DNA of 64,000 nucleotides from Cladophialophora immunda. Lineage: Eukaryota > Ascomycota > Eurotiomycetes > Chaetothyriales > Herpotrichiellaceae. The stretch lies in NCBI RefSeq assembly GCF_000835495.1, contig NW_015622541.1:5890001-5954000 (forward strand), given 5' to 3'. Below, one piece after another: positions 10,583 to 22,155 of this stretch. The notes below the pieces were generated by a model. The model had not been told where the DNA came from and ran no database searches. It saw only the letters and a program-made list of their open reading frames with translations. The stretch's first letter is position 1, and each line of letters opens with the position of its first letter. The position numbers and the translations under genes were made by a program.

Positions 10583-12065
10583 TCAGTAAGTTGACAAGGT
10601 GTTGTTGATCGAAGTGATCGAAGTGCGAGTCGACTCGGTTGTCTGACAGCTGGAACAGTCTGGACTGCAGTCATCTGAGCCCGATTCTGGGCGTGGAACC
10701 ATGGCTCGCCCGTAGAATGGCCCAGTAAAGGATTGGTTTGAAGCACTCATCGACTGTGAGCTGTGCCCATTCGCGGAGCCTTTGTACCCGTATGTCGCAG
10801 CATGGTCCTCAACGGAGGACTTAAGGCTTTGGTGGGAGACCGCACTCAACGATGAATGCTGCGAGAGAGTATGTTCTGCTGGAGCAGTTGTTGCCACTGC
10901 TGGCTGGGCTTCGTTGACAACAAGCTGCTCGCCAGATGCCACCGACGTCGCAGAGAGCACTTCACCCAAACCCATTTGGCCGTAAGTCAGGTCCTGGACT
11001 CTGTAGGAAATATTTTCCCTGGCATTGTGTTGTTCTTGAGCTCCGTTTGAGTCTGCTTGGGGTGACATCTGCTGAACAGAGGTCGCACTGTCACCGTTCC
11101 AATAGCTCTGGCTGCGTTGGCTTACAGCAGAAATCGGGAGATCCACTGAACTGGCCGGTGTAGGGATATAGCTTCGTGCACTGATGGGCTGTGGCAAGAT
11201 ACGGTCTGATGGAAGGCTTCCACCAGCCCCAATTGTTTGGAATGATTGAGGAGCTTCATTAGGCATCGTATAAGAGGTGCTAGTTGCCTGAGCATTGGGT
11301 TGAGGTACATATTGCTGAGTCTCTGGCCAAAGTGAACCAGGATGAGGTCGAACCCCGTGGCCGTGGATATAGTAGGCGTTGTTCGTAGACATCGGATCCG
11401 TGTTCGGGAGAATGTACGGAGGAGGTTGGGTGGTGTAAGGGCTAGTTCCCTCATCATCTGGGTATGGTGAGTAAGGTCCGACATATTGTGCTCTCCCCCA
11501 ATCAACGCTTGTACTTTGATTGGTGTATCCGCCATATTCAATGCCACTGGGCACAGGGTGGTATTGCAGACTGCTTTGTGGACTGCACCTTGACGGTACA
11601 GACACATAATTCAGACGGTGATGCGCAGGAAGCGAGTATGGTGAGTATCGTGGAGGTCCATGCCACGCTCGAAAGCCATACTGACTGGGGTCCACCGAGG
11701 AAACCTGGAGGTTGTTAGACGGTTGTGTATGTCTGGATTGAAGACGAAAGACGAAAGCTCACCCGCAGAAAGCGACATGAGTCCTCTAGGCCCGAGTTCT
11801 TGCAGTTTGCACATGCCTGGCTATCACCTTCGTTGCCACTGCATTTGATTTTGCGTTTCCGGCATCTTTCACACTGCAAGACGTGAGCAAGTGATATTTT
11901 GAGTTTGCTTGCCACGGACTTTTCGATACATACTGCAACTGGTACCCGCTTTCTTGAGCCGCTCGTTGCTCTGCTATCTGGTTCAGACGTGGGTGTTGTA
12001 CGGCTGCTGAGGTGGCCTCCAGTTTCATATTGGTCATGGATGTGAGAACTTTGGCTCAGGGCCAT
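10583..12065 (-). CDS. Zn2Cys6 transcription factor with Ser/Pro/Tyr/Gln-rich C-terminal region
   Basis: Exons 12065-11934, 11873-11763 and 11704-10583 give 454 residues. The binuclear cluster is Cys45, 48, 55, 65, 68 and 77 (CX2CX6CX9CX2CX8C) with the core CERCRKRKIKCSG, preceded by basic SRKRVPVA. The first intron ends directly before Cys45. The cluster is followed by FLRVSSVDPSQYGFRAW and then a long disordered region rich in Tyr, Pro, Ser and Gln. No fungal-specific middle homology domain is visible, unlike most family members. The arrangement recalls the Aspergillus RfeG-type regulators, but I cannot confirm orthology. It should be nuclear and DNA-binding; targets are unknown. The 2.8 kb empty upstream region suggests extensive promoter or leader control. 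Confidence 0.85.
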
Positions 12066-14866
12066 ATGGGGACCTCTCTCATTGCGTCTGAAGAACTCAA
12101 AGTCCGGGTAAAGTGATCGTGTGGAGATCTAGAGCTTGTGTCAACACGAAGGAATGCGACATCCGGGGGTTTCTTTTACCATGACGTGCTTCGCAAAGCA
12201 ATATGGACACAAGCGGTCAAGGCTCCTCGATCGTCAAAAATTGCGTTATCACCAACCGCCACCTCGACCACGACCAGTTCTGAAGCAAGCTCTCTGACAA
12301 CGATCCCAGACCATCAAGTAGCTCAGAGCTGGTTCTGAGCAATGAAAACTGGCGAGTGAGCAGAAAGGTAGCCAGGATCAGGTTGATAGTGACATTTTCA
12401 AGGGCATACTCCAATAGGAAAAAAGATGGGCAAGCTTCAACAGTTGTGGGAGCCGGATCAATGAGGTATGTCATATCATGATCGGTGTCGAGCTGAAAAG
12501 CTTTGCTATTCTCTCAAATTACGCCTGGATCAAGTCACGCTTTCGGACTTGGCCTTTGAAACCTGATCTAAGATTCCCTTGTAACGGCCAATGCAGGCGT
12601 CCGACCGTGTGACCATGATGCTTGGTCCACTGCGACAACTTGATTCAACGGGCATAAGATGGTCTGACCAGTCATCAATCAACTGATGGAGCGCCTGCCA
12701 TATCAGCTGTGAAACAAATCGGACGCACAAGACCAATCAAAACATGACGATGCCTCAGAGACCAACCTGCGAACAGTACTTGAGCAGTAGGTGCAGGTAG
12801 CATTGGTTCTGGATCTAGCGTCGACAGGTTCCATGTGGGGAAACAAAACAAGCCCACAGCCTCTTTGAGCCACACCTGGAGGGATATGGGTTACGCACCT
12901 TCCAACGGACATGCTCTTCAAAGGGTGGGATATCAATCATCCAGTGCTGTTGGTACTAGCTCCAACAAGAGGCAAAGGATGGATTCTGTTTGCTCCCAGC
13001 ATGTCTCCGCCTTGATTGGCCACAACCCCCTGCAGAGAACGTGGCATATGCATCATCCGCACCGGAGCAAACTCGCAGCTGATAACACCGTTTGAGAATT
13101 GGGCCATGGCTAGAGGGACGAGGGCCAAGTCCTTTGCGCAAACTTTTCAAATTCTGATATCGAGGAAGATTGGCTTTCGACTGCACAGCCTTACCACCCG
13201 TTAACTGGTTATGCATTTGGCTGTTGACAATCTATGCTGAGCAGATAATCCGTGCAACATAGCCACTCGAGGCCACGAAGATTCTCCGACTGAAATAGGT
13301 CCGGAATATACGGGATTTTCTCATGTGCTAAGCTTGCAACAAGGTTGATGCACATGACAGAGGGTAGCGGTGGTGCATGTCACCAGTAGGAGGTCTCCTG
13401 AGTCGGATTGAACCCTGTGTCCAATGTCAGCCCCTGGGCAAGGGCTGCAAAAAGCCTGCGGAACATCACAGGATATTTTGGTCGCACAAGATGTCGAAAG
13501 GTTGACCTCATTCCCTAGAAGCCCAACGTGCAGCGCGATTTGACAAATCAGAGACTGAGTTTCAGGTGCCTCTTGGTCACACAAAGGCGCATCAATACCA
13601 GGATGGAGCCCCAACGAGGCTAGAACTGCCGCCACACTTTTGTGGGAGGCAACCAGGAAGATCCCTCCGTAGGGTGTGGGCACGACAGGAAGTAGTGCTG
13701 AAGGCAACCCCCGAATGCTACCATCCTCAATGTGACCAAGGGTGCCATGAACCGCCAATACCTTTGTCACAGGACATCATAATATAGAGGATGCAAAGAG
13801 TATTGCCATCTCCGTCGTGTAAACCGTTGCAGACCCCCGCCACTTGAGGATTGTCAGGTTGGTCGTAGACGCGGAAAAAGAATCTCCATCAGCTGACGTT
13901 TGAAAACAAGCCGGGTGAGATCGCAGCCTCCCTCTGTGCAGGCTCATGTGGTGCAGAGCAATGCTGGTTGCAGGATAAAGGAGGGTTGATAGCCCGCCTA
14001 GGCCAGGACGGCTGGACCTGTCATCGAAGCGGGTGGAAGCCGAGAAGGAAGACGGTTCGTGACAGAATCGGGGGATTTTTGTATGACTGTGCGAAAGGAG
14101 AACAGAAGGGATGGGTAGTTGCATGGCCAAAAGTCGTGTACAGAGTACCTCCTCGTCAATAAAAGGCCTACATTGACTTGCCATGAGAAAGCGAGTGGTT
14201 GAACATGTTGTCCTCCACAGTCATGCTGACGAATGAGAATGACTAGTCGGACAGGTGGCCCGTTGGGTCTTCAAGGTGGACAATGTACACCAAGATGAGA
14301 GGTCTAGCAAGCTAGGCTAGAACCACGGCGGGAGCATTGGCGCAGGAGAGCGGAAGCGTAGGTACTGATAGCCTAGCGAGCCTCAGTTCAACCCATCTAA
14401 GACGAATGATTCTCCCCGATGTCGGCAATACCTGTGTAATGAGCAAGACAGGAGGGAAGGCAGCCTGGACGGACCAGGAAGAAGCTGCCAGCTGGACGAG
14501 ATCATGATGCAGGGAGAGCAAGATGGCGAGGATGGTTACAAGGTGCTGAGAAGCCCCAAATGGGCTGCAGGCGCAAGAAGCCGCCTTGGCAGCGCGTTTA
14601 AAATGACGGCCTGGCTGGTCATTTCAAGTTTTCTCTTGGATGTCGCTGTGGCGATCTAGACACACCAAAGCAACTCATTGCATCAATTCCCATGCCCTGA
14701 GTAGCCACCTCCCCTTGTCATTCAGTCTACGACTTCATTGCGCATCAGATAGCAACAGCCATCGCCTCGTGACATCCGTCATTGCTGCCCCAGGGACCGC
14801 ACGCATGCCCAACAGGCGGGAGATTCTTGAGGTACACCCGGAATTATCATCTCTAGGGCCTTCACC
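12066..14866. other. Long gap between divergent genes, no supportable gene
   Basis: These 2.8 kb separate the divergent starts of the Zn2Cys6 gene and the PPIL4-type gene. Several frames of 60-150 codons exist on both strands, but none matches a family I know, and the longest Cys-rich one (13321-13770, minus) has no ATG. A long 5' leader or upstream control region of the regulator gene is the simplest reading. An unrecognised multi-exon or RNA gene cannot be excluded. Confidence 0.4.
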
Positions 14867-16322
14867 ATGAGCGTGATACTGGAGACGTCTCTGGGCGAAA
14901 TTGTTATCGATCTCTTGGTTGACAACGCACCCAAATGCTGTGAGAAGTAAGACCTCTACCATGCCATGTCGCTTCTGTCAATGCGCTGACCGGTGATTTA
15001 GCTTCTTGAAACTCTGCAAAATCAAGTATTACAACTTCTCCCCGTTCCACAGCGTCCAGAAAGGCTTTAGCTGTCAGACTGGAGATCCACTCGGTCCAGA
15101 TTCACCCGACAGTGATGGCGGCAGTTCTATCTGGGGCTTGCTATCAGGCCCCTCGAAGAAGAGTTTCATAGCCAACATCGACCCGAAGCTGAAACATTCC
15201 CAGCGTGGGACAGTCAGTATGGCCACTGTGCCCTCGCCCCGCGACCCTGATGAGCGACTCGCCGGCAGCCAGTTCATCATCACTCTCGGAGACGACATTG
15301 ACTACTTGGATGGAAAGGCCGCGCCTTTTGGCATGGTAGTCGAAGGTTTCGATACTCTAGACAAGATCAACAGTGCCTTCACAGATGCCAATGGCAGACC
15401 CCTCAGGGACATCCGGATCCGGCACACCATCATATTGGAAGATCCCTATGACGACCCCCCAGGGCTGGTTGTCCCTGACTCAAGTCCTGCCCCGACCAAG
15501 GCACAATTGGCAACTGTTATGATCGCCGACGATGAAGAACTAGACGAGGAAGTGGATGAGGCTGCTATGGAGAAGCTGCGAAGAGAACGAGAGGCAAGGG
15601 CACAGGCTCTAACTCTCGAAATGGTTGGTGACCTCCCTTTTGCTGAGGTGAAGCCTCCTGAAAATGTTCTTTTTGTCTGCAAACTGAATCCCGTTACGAA
15701 TGATGAAGATCTCGAGTTGATCTTCAGCCGCTTTGGCAAAATCCTTTCTTGCGAGGTCATCAGGGACAAACGCACTGGTGACAGCCTGCAGTACGCCTTC
15801 ATTGAGTTCGAGAATCAAAAGGACTGTGAGCAAGCCTACTTCAAGATGCAAGGTGTGCTCATCGACGACCATCGCATCCACGTGGACTTCTCCCAGAGCG
15901 TCTCTAAGTTGTCTGACACCTGGAGAGACGCAACGAACTCGAAGAGAGCAAGGCAATCTGGAGGTTTTGGTGGGATTGCAAGCCTCGAGAAGCGACGGCA
16001 TTATCGAGAGGACGGTGGCCGTGGGCAAAATGGCGGCAACTACAGAATGGTCTTTGACAAAGATGACATTCGCCGAAACAGAGAGCCCCGACGAGAAGAG
16101 GGATCGCGAAGATCTCGCAGCAGAAGCCCAAGATATGACAGCAAAGAATCCAGACGGGATGAATACCGACCTAGAGATCAGGATAAACACGACCACAGGG
16201 ATCGTCGGGAAAGGCATCAATATCGTGACAGAGATCGGGATAGAGACAGAGATGGTGACAGAGACGGAGGAGGGCGAGGACAGTCGTATCGCTCAGGTTC
16301 CTGGAGGGACAGAGACCGCTGA
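14867..16322 (+). CDS. Peptidyl-prolyl isomerase-like 4 (cyclophilin plus RRM, PPIL4/Cyp6 type)
   Basis: Exons 14867-14946 and 15002-16322 give 466 residues. Residues 1 to about 172 form the cyclophilin domain ([16 protein letters not shown] at the start, then [17 protein letters not shown]). The catalytic Arg seen in cyclophilin A just after FH is Ser here; PPIL4 relatives also lack it, so isomerase activity is doubtful. An acidic linker ([12 protein letters not shown]) follows, then an RRM at about 248-325 with RNP2 VLFVCKLN and RNP1-like LQYAFIEF. The tail beyond about 380 is rich in Arg, Asp and Ser, with alternating RD dipeptides at the end. Homologues are nuclear and associate with spliceosomes. 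The first intron splits the Asn codon of CENFLKLCK. Confidence 0.92.
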
Positions 16323-16760
16323 TCTGAGAGACCGTAGGGTACATTGATGCCTGTACAACAATTGCTAGCTGGCTCCTTCCATACTGCAAACATCGTTCAT
16401 GCGTAAACGTGGATGATTGGACTGTATTGTGGCCATGCATAGTATATCTCGTCGGTTGAAACCTTGTCATACGTCACCACGAGGCTGAGGTGATTTTGGA
16501 GAGGGCGAAGGATGCGGAGATGTTTTGGAAACTGTTGTCTCACCGCGCTAAACATCCCTCCTCCCTTCCCAGAACCCGCCAGCTGAGCCAGCTGAACCAA
16601 AGCTGATCTTGCCGGCCCCATTTGGGAGCTGTCTTCTTTGAAAGGGTGAGCAGTTGTCTTTGTCCGCCAAAGGTGACACCTTTCTTCCCTCCCACGGTAC
16701 TCTCTCCTGCCACTTCCTCTGCACCACCAGTTGCATTGCGATCGCCAACAACGACTCACG
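16323..16760. promoter_or_regulatory. Flank between PPIL4-type gene and UAP1
   Basis: These 438 bases hold the 3' flank of the upstream gene and the promoter/leader of the pyrophosphorylase gene on the same strand. A pyrimidine-rich run near 16560-16730 (CCTCCTCCCTTCCC and similar) sits just before the UAP1 ATG, as often seen in fungal leaders. No other feature was seen. Confidence 0.45.
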
Positions 16761-18352
16761 ATGGCTGCAAACATGGTAAACACGCTCCTTGAAAAGCTGC
16801 ATCTGACCTCCAAGGATCAGGGTGCTCCTGCCCAAGAGCCTGACGAAGAGGAGTTGAAGGCCTTGCGTCAGAAATACGAGAAGGCGAATCAAGAACATGT
16901 CTTTGCTTTCTACGATGAACTTGACACTGAAGGGAAGGCTGCTCTGTTTGAGCAGCTGTCCAACTTCGACCCAGACCGCATCAATATCCTCGCAGACAAG
17001 GCCCTGTACCCTCCGAAAGACTCGGACCAGCAGCCACCTTCCATCAATCCCCTTCCCGAGTCCGCCACTGCCTCCCTCCTCGATGCCTCAGACGACCAGA
17101 AAGAAGAGTGGTACAAGGCTGGGCTTTCTCTTATTGCACAGAACAAGGTTGCCGTGGTCCTGATGGCAGGTGGACAAGGCACCAGATTGGGAAGCTCTGA
17201 TCCCAAAGGATGCTTTGACATTGGCCTACCAAGCAAGAAATCATTATTTCAGATGCAGGCAGAGCGAATCTGGAAGGTGCAACAGTTGGCCAAACAGCAC
17301 GCTGGCTCTTCGGCGGATCCAATAGTCCCCTGGTATGTCATGACTAGCGGTCCTACTCGAGCACCTACGGAGAAATTCTTCGAGAAGCACAACTACTTCG
17401 GTCTGGCCAAGGAGAACGTCATCATCTTCGAACAGGGCGTGCTCCCGTGCATTTCCAACGAAGGGAAGATTCTCATGGAGAGCAAATCCAAGGTCGCTGT
17501 TGCTCCGGACGGTAATGGCGGTATTTACCAAGCTTTGGTGTTGTCCGGGGCTCGTGCAGATCAGCAGAAACGTGGCATTGAACACGTCCATGCATACTGT
17601 GTTGACAACTGTCTTGTCAAAGTTGCCGATCCGGTGTTCGTTGGCTTCGCAGCATCGAAAGACGTTGACATTGCCACCAAAGTTGTGCGAAAGCGAGCTG
17701 CTAACGAGCCCGTTGGTCTGATCGTGGAGAAGAACGGAAAGCCCGACGTGGTGGAGTACTCTGAGATCGACAAAGAGATGGCCCAGGCTACGGACAGCTC
17801 AGATCGCCTCAAATTCCGAGCTGCCAACATTGTCAACCACTACTACTCATTCAGATTCTTCGAGGCCATCGAGGAATGGGGCCACAAGTTGCCTCATCAC
17901 GTTGCCAAGAAGAAGATCCCTTACATGGACACTGAGACGGGTGAGACCGTAAAGCCGGAGAAACCAAACGGCATCAAGTTGGAGCAGTTCGTGTTTGATG
18001 TCTTTCCATTTGTCCCCATGGACAAGTTCGCGTGCTTTGAGGTCGACCGGAAAGAGGAGTTCTCGCCATTGAAGAATGCTCGTGGCTCAGCAGAAGACAA
18101 TCCAGATACCAGCAAAGCAGACATCATGGAACAGGGAACCCGATGGCTGACAGCGGCAGGAGCCACGGTCGTGTCCGAGGGCAACGACAAGGGCGTCGAA
18201 GTGTCTCCGCTCATTAGCTATGTATGTTGCCGCCTTTCGTTCTTGAAAATGCTTATCGCTAACACTTGTGTCAGGGAGGTGAGGGTCTCGGCTACCTGAA
18301 AGGGAGAGAGATCAAGGCTCCGGCTGTGATCGAGAGAAGCCCGTCGGAGTAG
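16761..18352 (+). CDS. UAP1: UDP-N-acetylglucosamine pyrophosphorylase
   Basis: Exons 16761-18221 and 18275-18352 give 512 residues, close to the roughly 500 usual for fungal enzymes. The frame is open 10 codons upstream but without ATG, so [12 protein letters not shown] is taken as the start. The nucleotide-binding loop [19 protein letters not shown] lies at about 132-150, followed by [12 protein letters not shown]. Further on are [34 protein letters not shown] and [18 protein letters not shown], all typical. The 53-base intron near the end separates SPLISY from [12 protein letters not shown]. The enzyme makes UDP-GlcNAc from UTP and GlcNAc-1-phosphate in the cytosol for chitin, N-glycans and GPI anchors; homologues are essential. 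Identification is firm. Confidence 0.96.
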
Positions 18353-19247
18353 ACCAGTCCAGATTGGATGGGGATACAGGCTGCATGGTCATGACTTTGA
18401 TGGAATAGAATGACTGCAAGGTTTCACGGTTGGGTACTGCAGTGGGAGTTATCAAGCAAGCTGGGATGATAAAAAGAGATATGATATACTTAGAGACTAT
18501 CCTGGAGAGCATATGCTCAGGAATCAGCAGTCAGTCTTCACTGCATATATGTAGTTCCACATCACCCATCTCTCAGTAGGGGTGTGTGAATGTGATGGCC
18601 TGTATCACTGCTATCACCAACACCCCGACGGTCCAGCCTTTTCAAGCGCCGTAGCGAATCGGTCCCCACAGACTTAAAACGGCGCTAATCCCCCTTCGTG
18701 TAAGCGGTCTTGGCATTTGTGGATTCCGGGATTTGCGACTCTGGACAGTTTCCTCGTCGCCTTCATTTTTTTCTCTTCCACCAGTTGGTGTTGATCGGTC
18801 GTCGTACGGTTCTACGGAGGCTGGAAGTCGTTGGAAAGGTCGTGTGGGAAGTTGCGCCATCTGTAAGTGACTGCCGCTCCAGTTCTTTCTCGCTGCAAGC
18901 TTGCTTTGTTCGCTTGTGCCCCTCTTTGAACCCAATTCCCAAGTTCGAGGAGATCCCCCTTCTGCACCTATCCGCGATCTTGCATCTTCCAACGGCTAAC
19001 GTCCGATCACAGGTTGCGGGACTTGGGATTCTCGAACGCGGTTTCAATTGAGCAGGTATGCTCTCCTCCATTTTTTTTGATACGCCGCGCCTGTTCCTTA
19101 TCGGTGGTCGAAATGATCGAAACGTCCAATCGACAAGCTATGCATGCGCTTGGGGCAATCAATGTCGCGCGTACCACAATTTCAAGAGAAGGAATCTAAC
19201 ACTGTCGCCCTAGGGACCGAGGAAAAATTTCAGCAAAAGTAGTCAAG
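18353..19247 (+). other. Intergenic region and probable 5' leader of the zinc-knuckle gene with two leader introns
   Basis: Splice-like signals upstream of the next ATG suggest 5'-UTR introns: GTAAGT at 18863 to ACAG at 19012, and GTATGC at 19056 to CTAG at 19213. Such leader introns are common in fungal CNBP/Gis2-type genes. The first 250 bases are the 3' flank of UAP1. This is inference from sequence signals only. Confidence 0.45.
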
Positions 19248-20055
19248 ATGTCGTCTCTTTCCCGACGCGCCTGCTACAAGTGTGGTAATGTTGGCCATTA
19301 TGCCGAAGTCTGCACTTCCTCCGAGAGGTTGTGCTACAACTGCAAGCAACCAGGCCACGAATCAAACCAGTGCCCTATGCCACGTACAACGGAGAGTGAG
19401 TACCGGTCTATCAACGATATCAGGTTCCCAGCGCTGACGGTGGTTTCCCGCAGCGAAACAATGTTACCATTGCCAGGGGCTAGGACATGTTCAAGCGGAT
19501 TGCCCGACCCTGCGCATCAACGGCAGCCCTGCTACCGGTCGCTGCTACTCATGTGGCCAGATTGGGCACTTAGCTCGTAATTGCCCTACTCCTAACATGG
19601 GACCACCCACTCGTGGTCGTGGGGGTTATGGTGGCTTCCGCCCGGGCTACGGTGTCACCAACAACAGGGCTGCGATGTGTTACAAGTGTGGTGGACCCAA
19701 CCACTACGCTCGAGACTGTCAAGCTCAAGCTATGAAGTGCTATGCCTGTGGCAAACTCGTCAGTCATTTTGAGCCCTCTTTTTCGGAGGACGTGCCGCTG
19801 ACAATATGTGATTAGGGCCACATCTCTCGCGACTGCACTGCTCCAAATGGAGGGCCGTTGAACGCTGCAGGCAAGACCTGCTACAAGTGCGGACAGCCAG
19901 GCCATATCAGCAAAGATTGCACTTCCACCACTGAAACCAATGGTTCGGCGGTCGCTGTGACGAACGGAACTCCTGCTGATGCTCCTGCAGCTGCTCCTGC
20001 GGCGGATGCCACCGAGGTCTCTACCACTGCTGCCCCCGCCGCCGCAGTTGCGTAG
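19248..20055 (+). CDS. GIS2: Seven-zinc-knuckle CCHC protein, Gis2/CNBP (Byr3) family
   Basis: Exons 19248-19395, 19454-19758 and 19816-20055 give 230 residues with seven CX2CX4HX4C knuckles: CYKCGNVGHYAEVC, CYNCKQPGHESNQC, CYHCQGLGHVQADC, CYSCGQIGHLARNC, CYKCGGPNHYARDC, CYACGKLGHISRDC and CYKCGQPGHISKDC. Seven is also the number in yeast Gis2. An RG/G-rich spacer (RGRGGYGGFRPG) separates knuckles four and five, as in CNBP. The second intron falls inside knuckle six, between KL and GHIS, with donor GTCAGT. The C-terminus is an Ala/Pro/Thr-rich tail. Homologues bind G-rich RNA and ribosomes and affect translation and stress granules. The role here is inferred from family. Confidence 0.95.
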
Positions 20056-22152
20056 AGCACCCAACCTCATTCCATCCTGCACCACAGCATAGCAGCTCAA
20101 ATTTCCTTGTTTTGTTCCTCGTCCTTTGCATGTTGGTGTTTGAACTCCTCGTCGGAGCAATATCGACACACAGACAGTCCTTTCCGAAATCTACGTCCCC
20201 TCAGCATCCAGTTGTTATTGTTTTTTTCTGTCCATTATCCCCCTTTTCAGCAAATCAAACTTCCCGTCACGTTTACGATACCACGGAGGCTGCTATGCCT
20301 TTGATTCCTTTTTTTTGGCAATACGCATCGAATCATCGACGCCCCTTTTTGGCGTTCACGACCCTTCACACGACGAACAACCACTGCAAGACTTTTCACG
20401 ATACAAAACCGGCAAGGCAGGAGAATGGGATCATCGACCACGAGAGAGAGTAAATCGGAACATGGACCAGTCTGAAACTTGCGGCAAAATTGAACGAACA
20501 TGACTCCAGGATTTCACACGGATCACCCCCATTTGACGGTTTCATCTCCGGCGTTTTTCTGACGAAGATCATCGAATCTTGCTTTCCAATGCGCTACACA
20601 ACGAAACGACTTTCCTTGGCTTTTCTCTACGATCGGAACACGCCACCGTTTGCAAAAAGGATCTGATTGAGAGGAAGTTAGACCACGCTTTCTGACGTAA
20701 CCCCAACCGACTAGCTGGAGGGATAAGATAGCATACGGAGCGAAGCGGGCAGTGGACGGCAACGGAAGAAGTGAAAGCGAGGCAGACTGAGCGGGAGACA
20801 CTGAGTTGTGAGAGTTGGAGGAGAACGGGAGCCTGAGCGAGTTGAGGCAATAGACCGGGTTGGGAGGCAATGAGTGACCCTTCGATGAGATCGATGGTTG
20901 CTTGGAGCACACGAAAGAAGAGCACACACCCAAAAAGGAGAATCAAGGTTGGCATCTGCAACTTGTGGGCCATCTTCCTCAGCATCATCATCACCATCAT
21001 ATCCCCTTTTATGAGATTTTTGCCACTTAATGAGAGAGCATCGCTATGCATAGTGCGGAATGCAGCTAGGATTTATTGGACTCTGCCCGACTTTTCTTTT
21101 GCGCATTGAGCATTGACAAGTAGTGCGAGACAGAACCTCGTCGGTCGATAACTTAGCTGGACCCGCCGACAACGAAAGCGACGGTGTGACCGATTTCGAT
21201 CACTGAAGACGACCAAGTTTTGTAGAGGCTTGACGCGAACGGCTCAAGCAATCCTCAACCACCTTGCCTCTCGAGCGAATTCCAGATCCCCTGGTTCGTT
21301 TCAGTCTCCAAGCTGAGCAGCCGACGGAAGCGTCCTGACTGCGCCCGGTGTGCGTACGCGCCGGGGAACAACACCACCCACTCGCTCACTGAAAGGAAGC
21401 CTTCAAGAGGCTCTGGAGTATTTGCAGCCAAAGCAAGAGAGTTGGGATCTACACACAGCCACAAGTGGATCAACTGACGATGGACCGAGTGGGATATTTC
21501 CCTCCTCATTGCCGCATGCAGAGAACGTCAGAACACACACTTGAGACTCCTCTCTCTCGATCCCAATGCTTCAACATGGCTCCGACACCGACACCATGCC
21601 ACGAACAGGACTTTGCATGCGCTTGCTCCCCGCTCCATCTCGCTCGAACCATCCAGCGAGACATCCCAGCATCGGTTTTGCATGCTCGCGCTGTAGGGTA
21701 CAAGCGCCCTCCGGATGATGATATAGCTTGACCAAGACAAGACAAGATCTTCTGCTCCGGAACCCAGGACTCCGAACTGACGCTCGTCCTTCCCCAGGAC
21801 CCGCAACGGGGCGACTGTGGATTTTTCCAGCAGAACTCTGGTGTGATATCTCGGCGAGGGCCGGAATAGAGCATCAATGGGGACTGACCTGAATTGTATA
21901 TCTGCGAGAATCTGGAAGACCCTTTGTTTCGAACGAGGAGCAAATCCTTTTTGAACCCTTCAAGAGCGGGACAAAACCATTTACCTACTCGAAACAGCGG
22001 AAGTCCACCTCATGCGTCTATGGAGGCACAGGAGGAATGGAGAGAGAGGGGATGTTGCACCCAGTGAACAAATTTTGCTCTTATTTTGGACGAGCGTCAA
22101 GGGTGGGTATCGTAATTCCTCCTCAGCAGCCTCAGCGGCCTCAGCAGCGGCC
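20056..22152. other. Long convergent gap, no supportable gene
   Basis: This is between the stop of the Gis2-like gene and the stop of the minus-strand gene at 22153. It begins with a T/C-rich stretch likely to be 3'-UTR (20100-20320, including runs of T). Minus-strand frames around 20523-21051 are low-complexity and lack family resemblance. No RNA gene or transposon was recognised. Confidence 0.4.
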
Positions 22153-22155
22153 TCA
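22120..22155 (-). repeat. CCTCAGCRG tandem repeat spanning a stop codon
   Basis: Near-perfect 9-base units (one expanded to 12) read CCTCAGCAG, CCTCAGCGG, CCTCAGCAGCGG and CCTCAG on the plus strand. On the minus strand each unit puts a TGA in the frame of the gene ending at 22153, so four in-frame stops follow one another at 22153, 22141, 22132 and 22123. Confidence 0.8.

Noticed and set aside
13321..13770. Cys-rich minus-strand frame, possibly hydrophobin-like
   Set aside because: It has no ATG, and the Cys spacing does not fit the hydrophobin pattern with two CC pairs. No splice partners were found.
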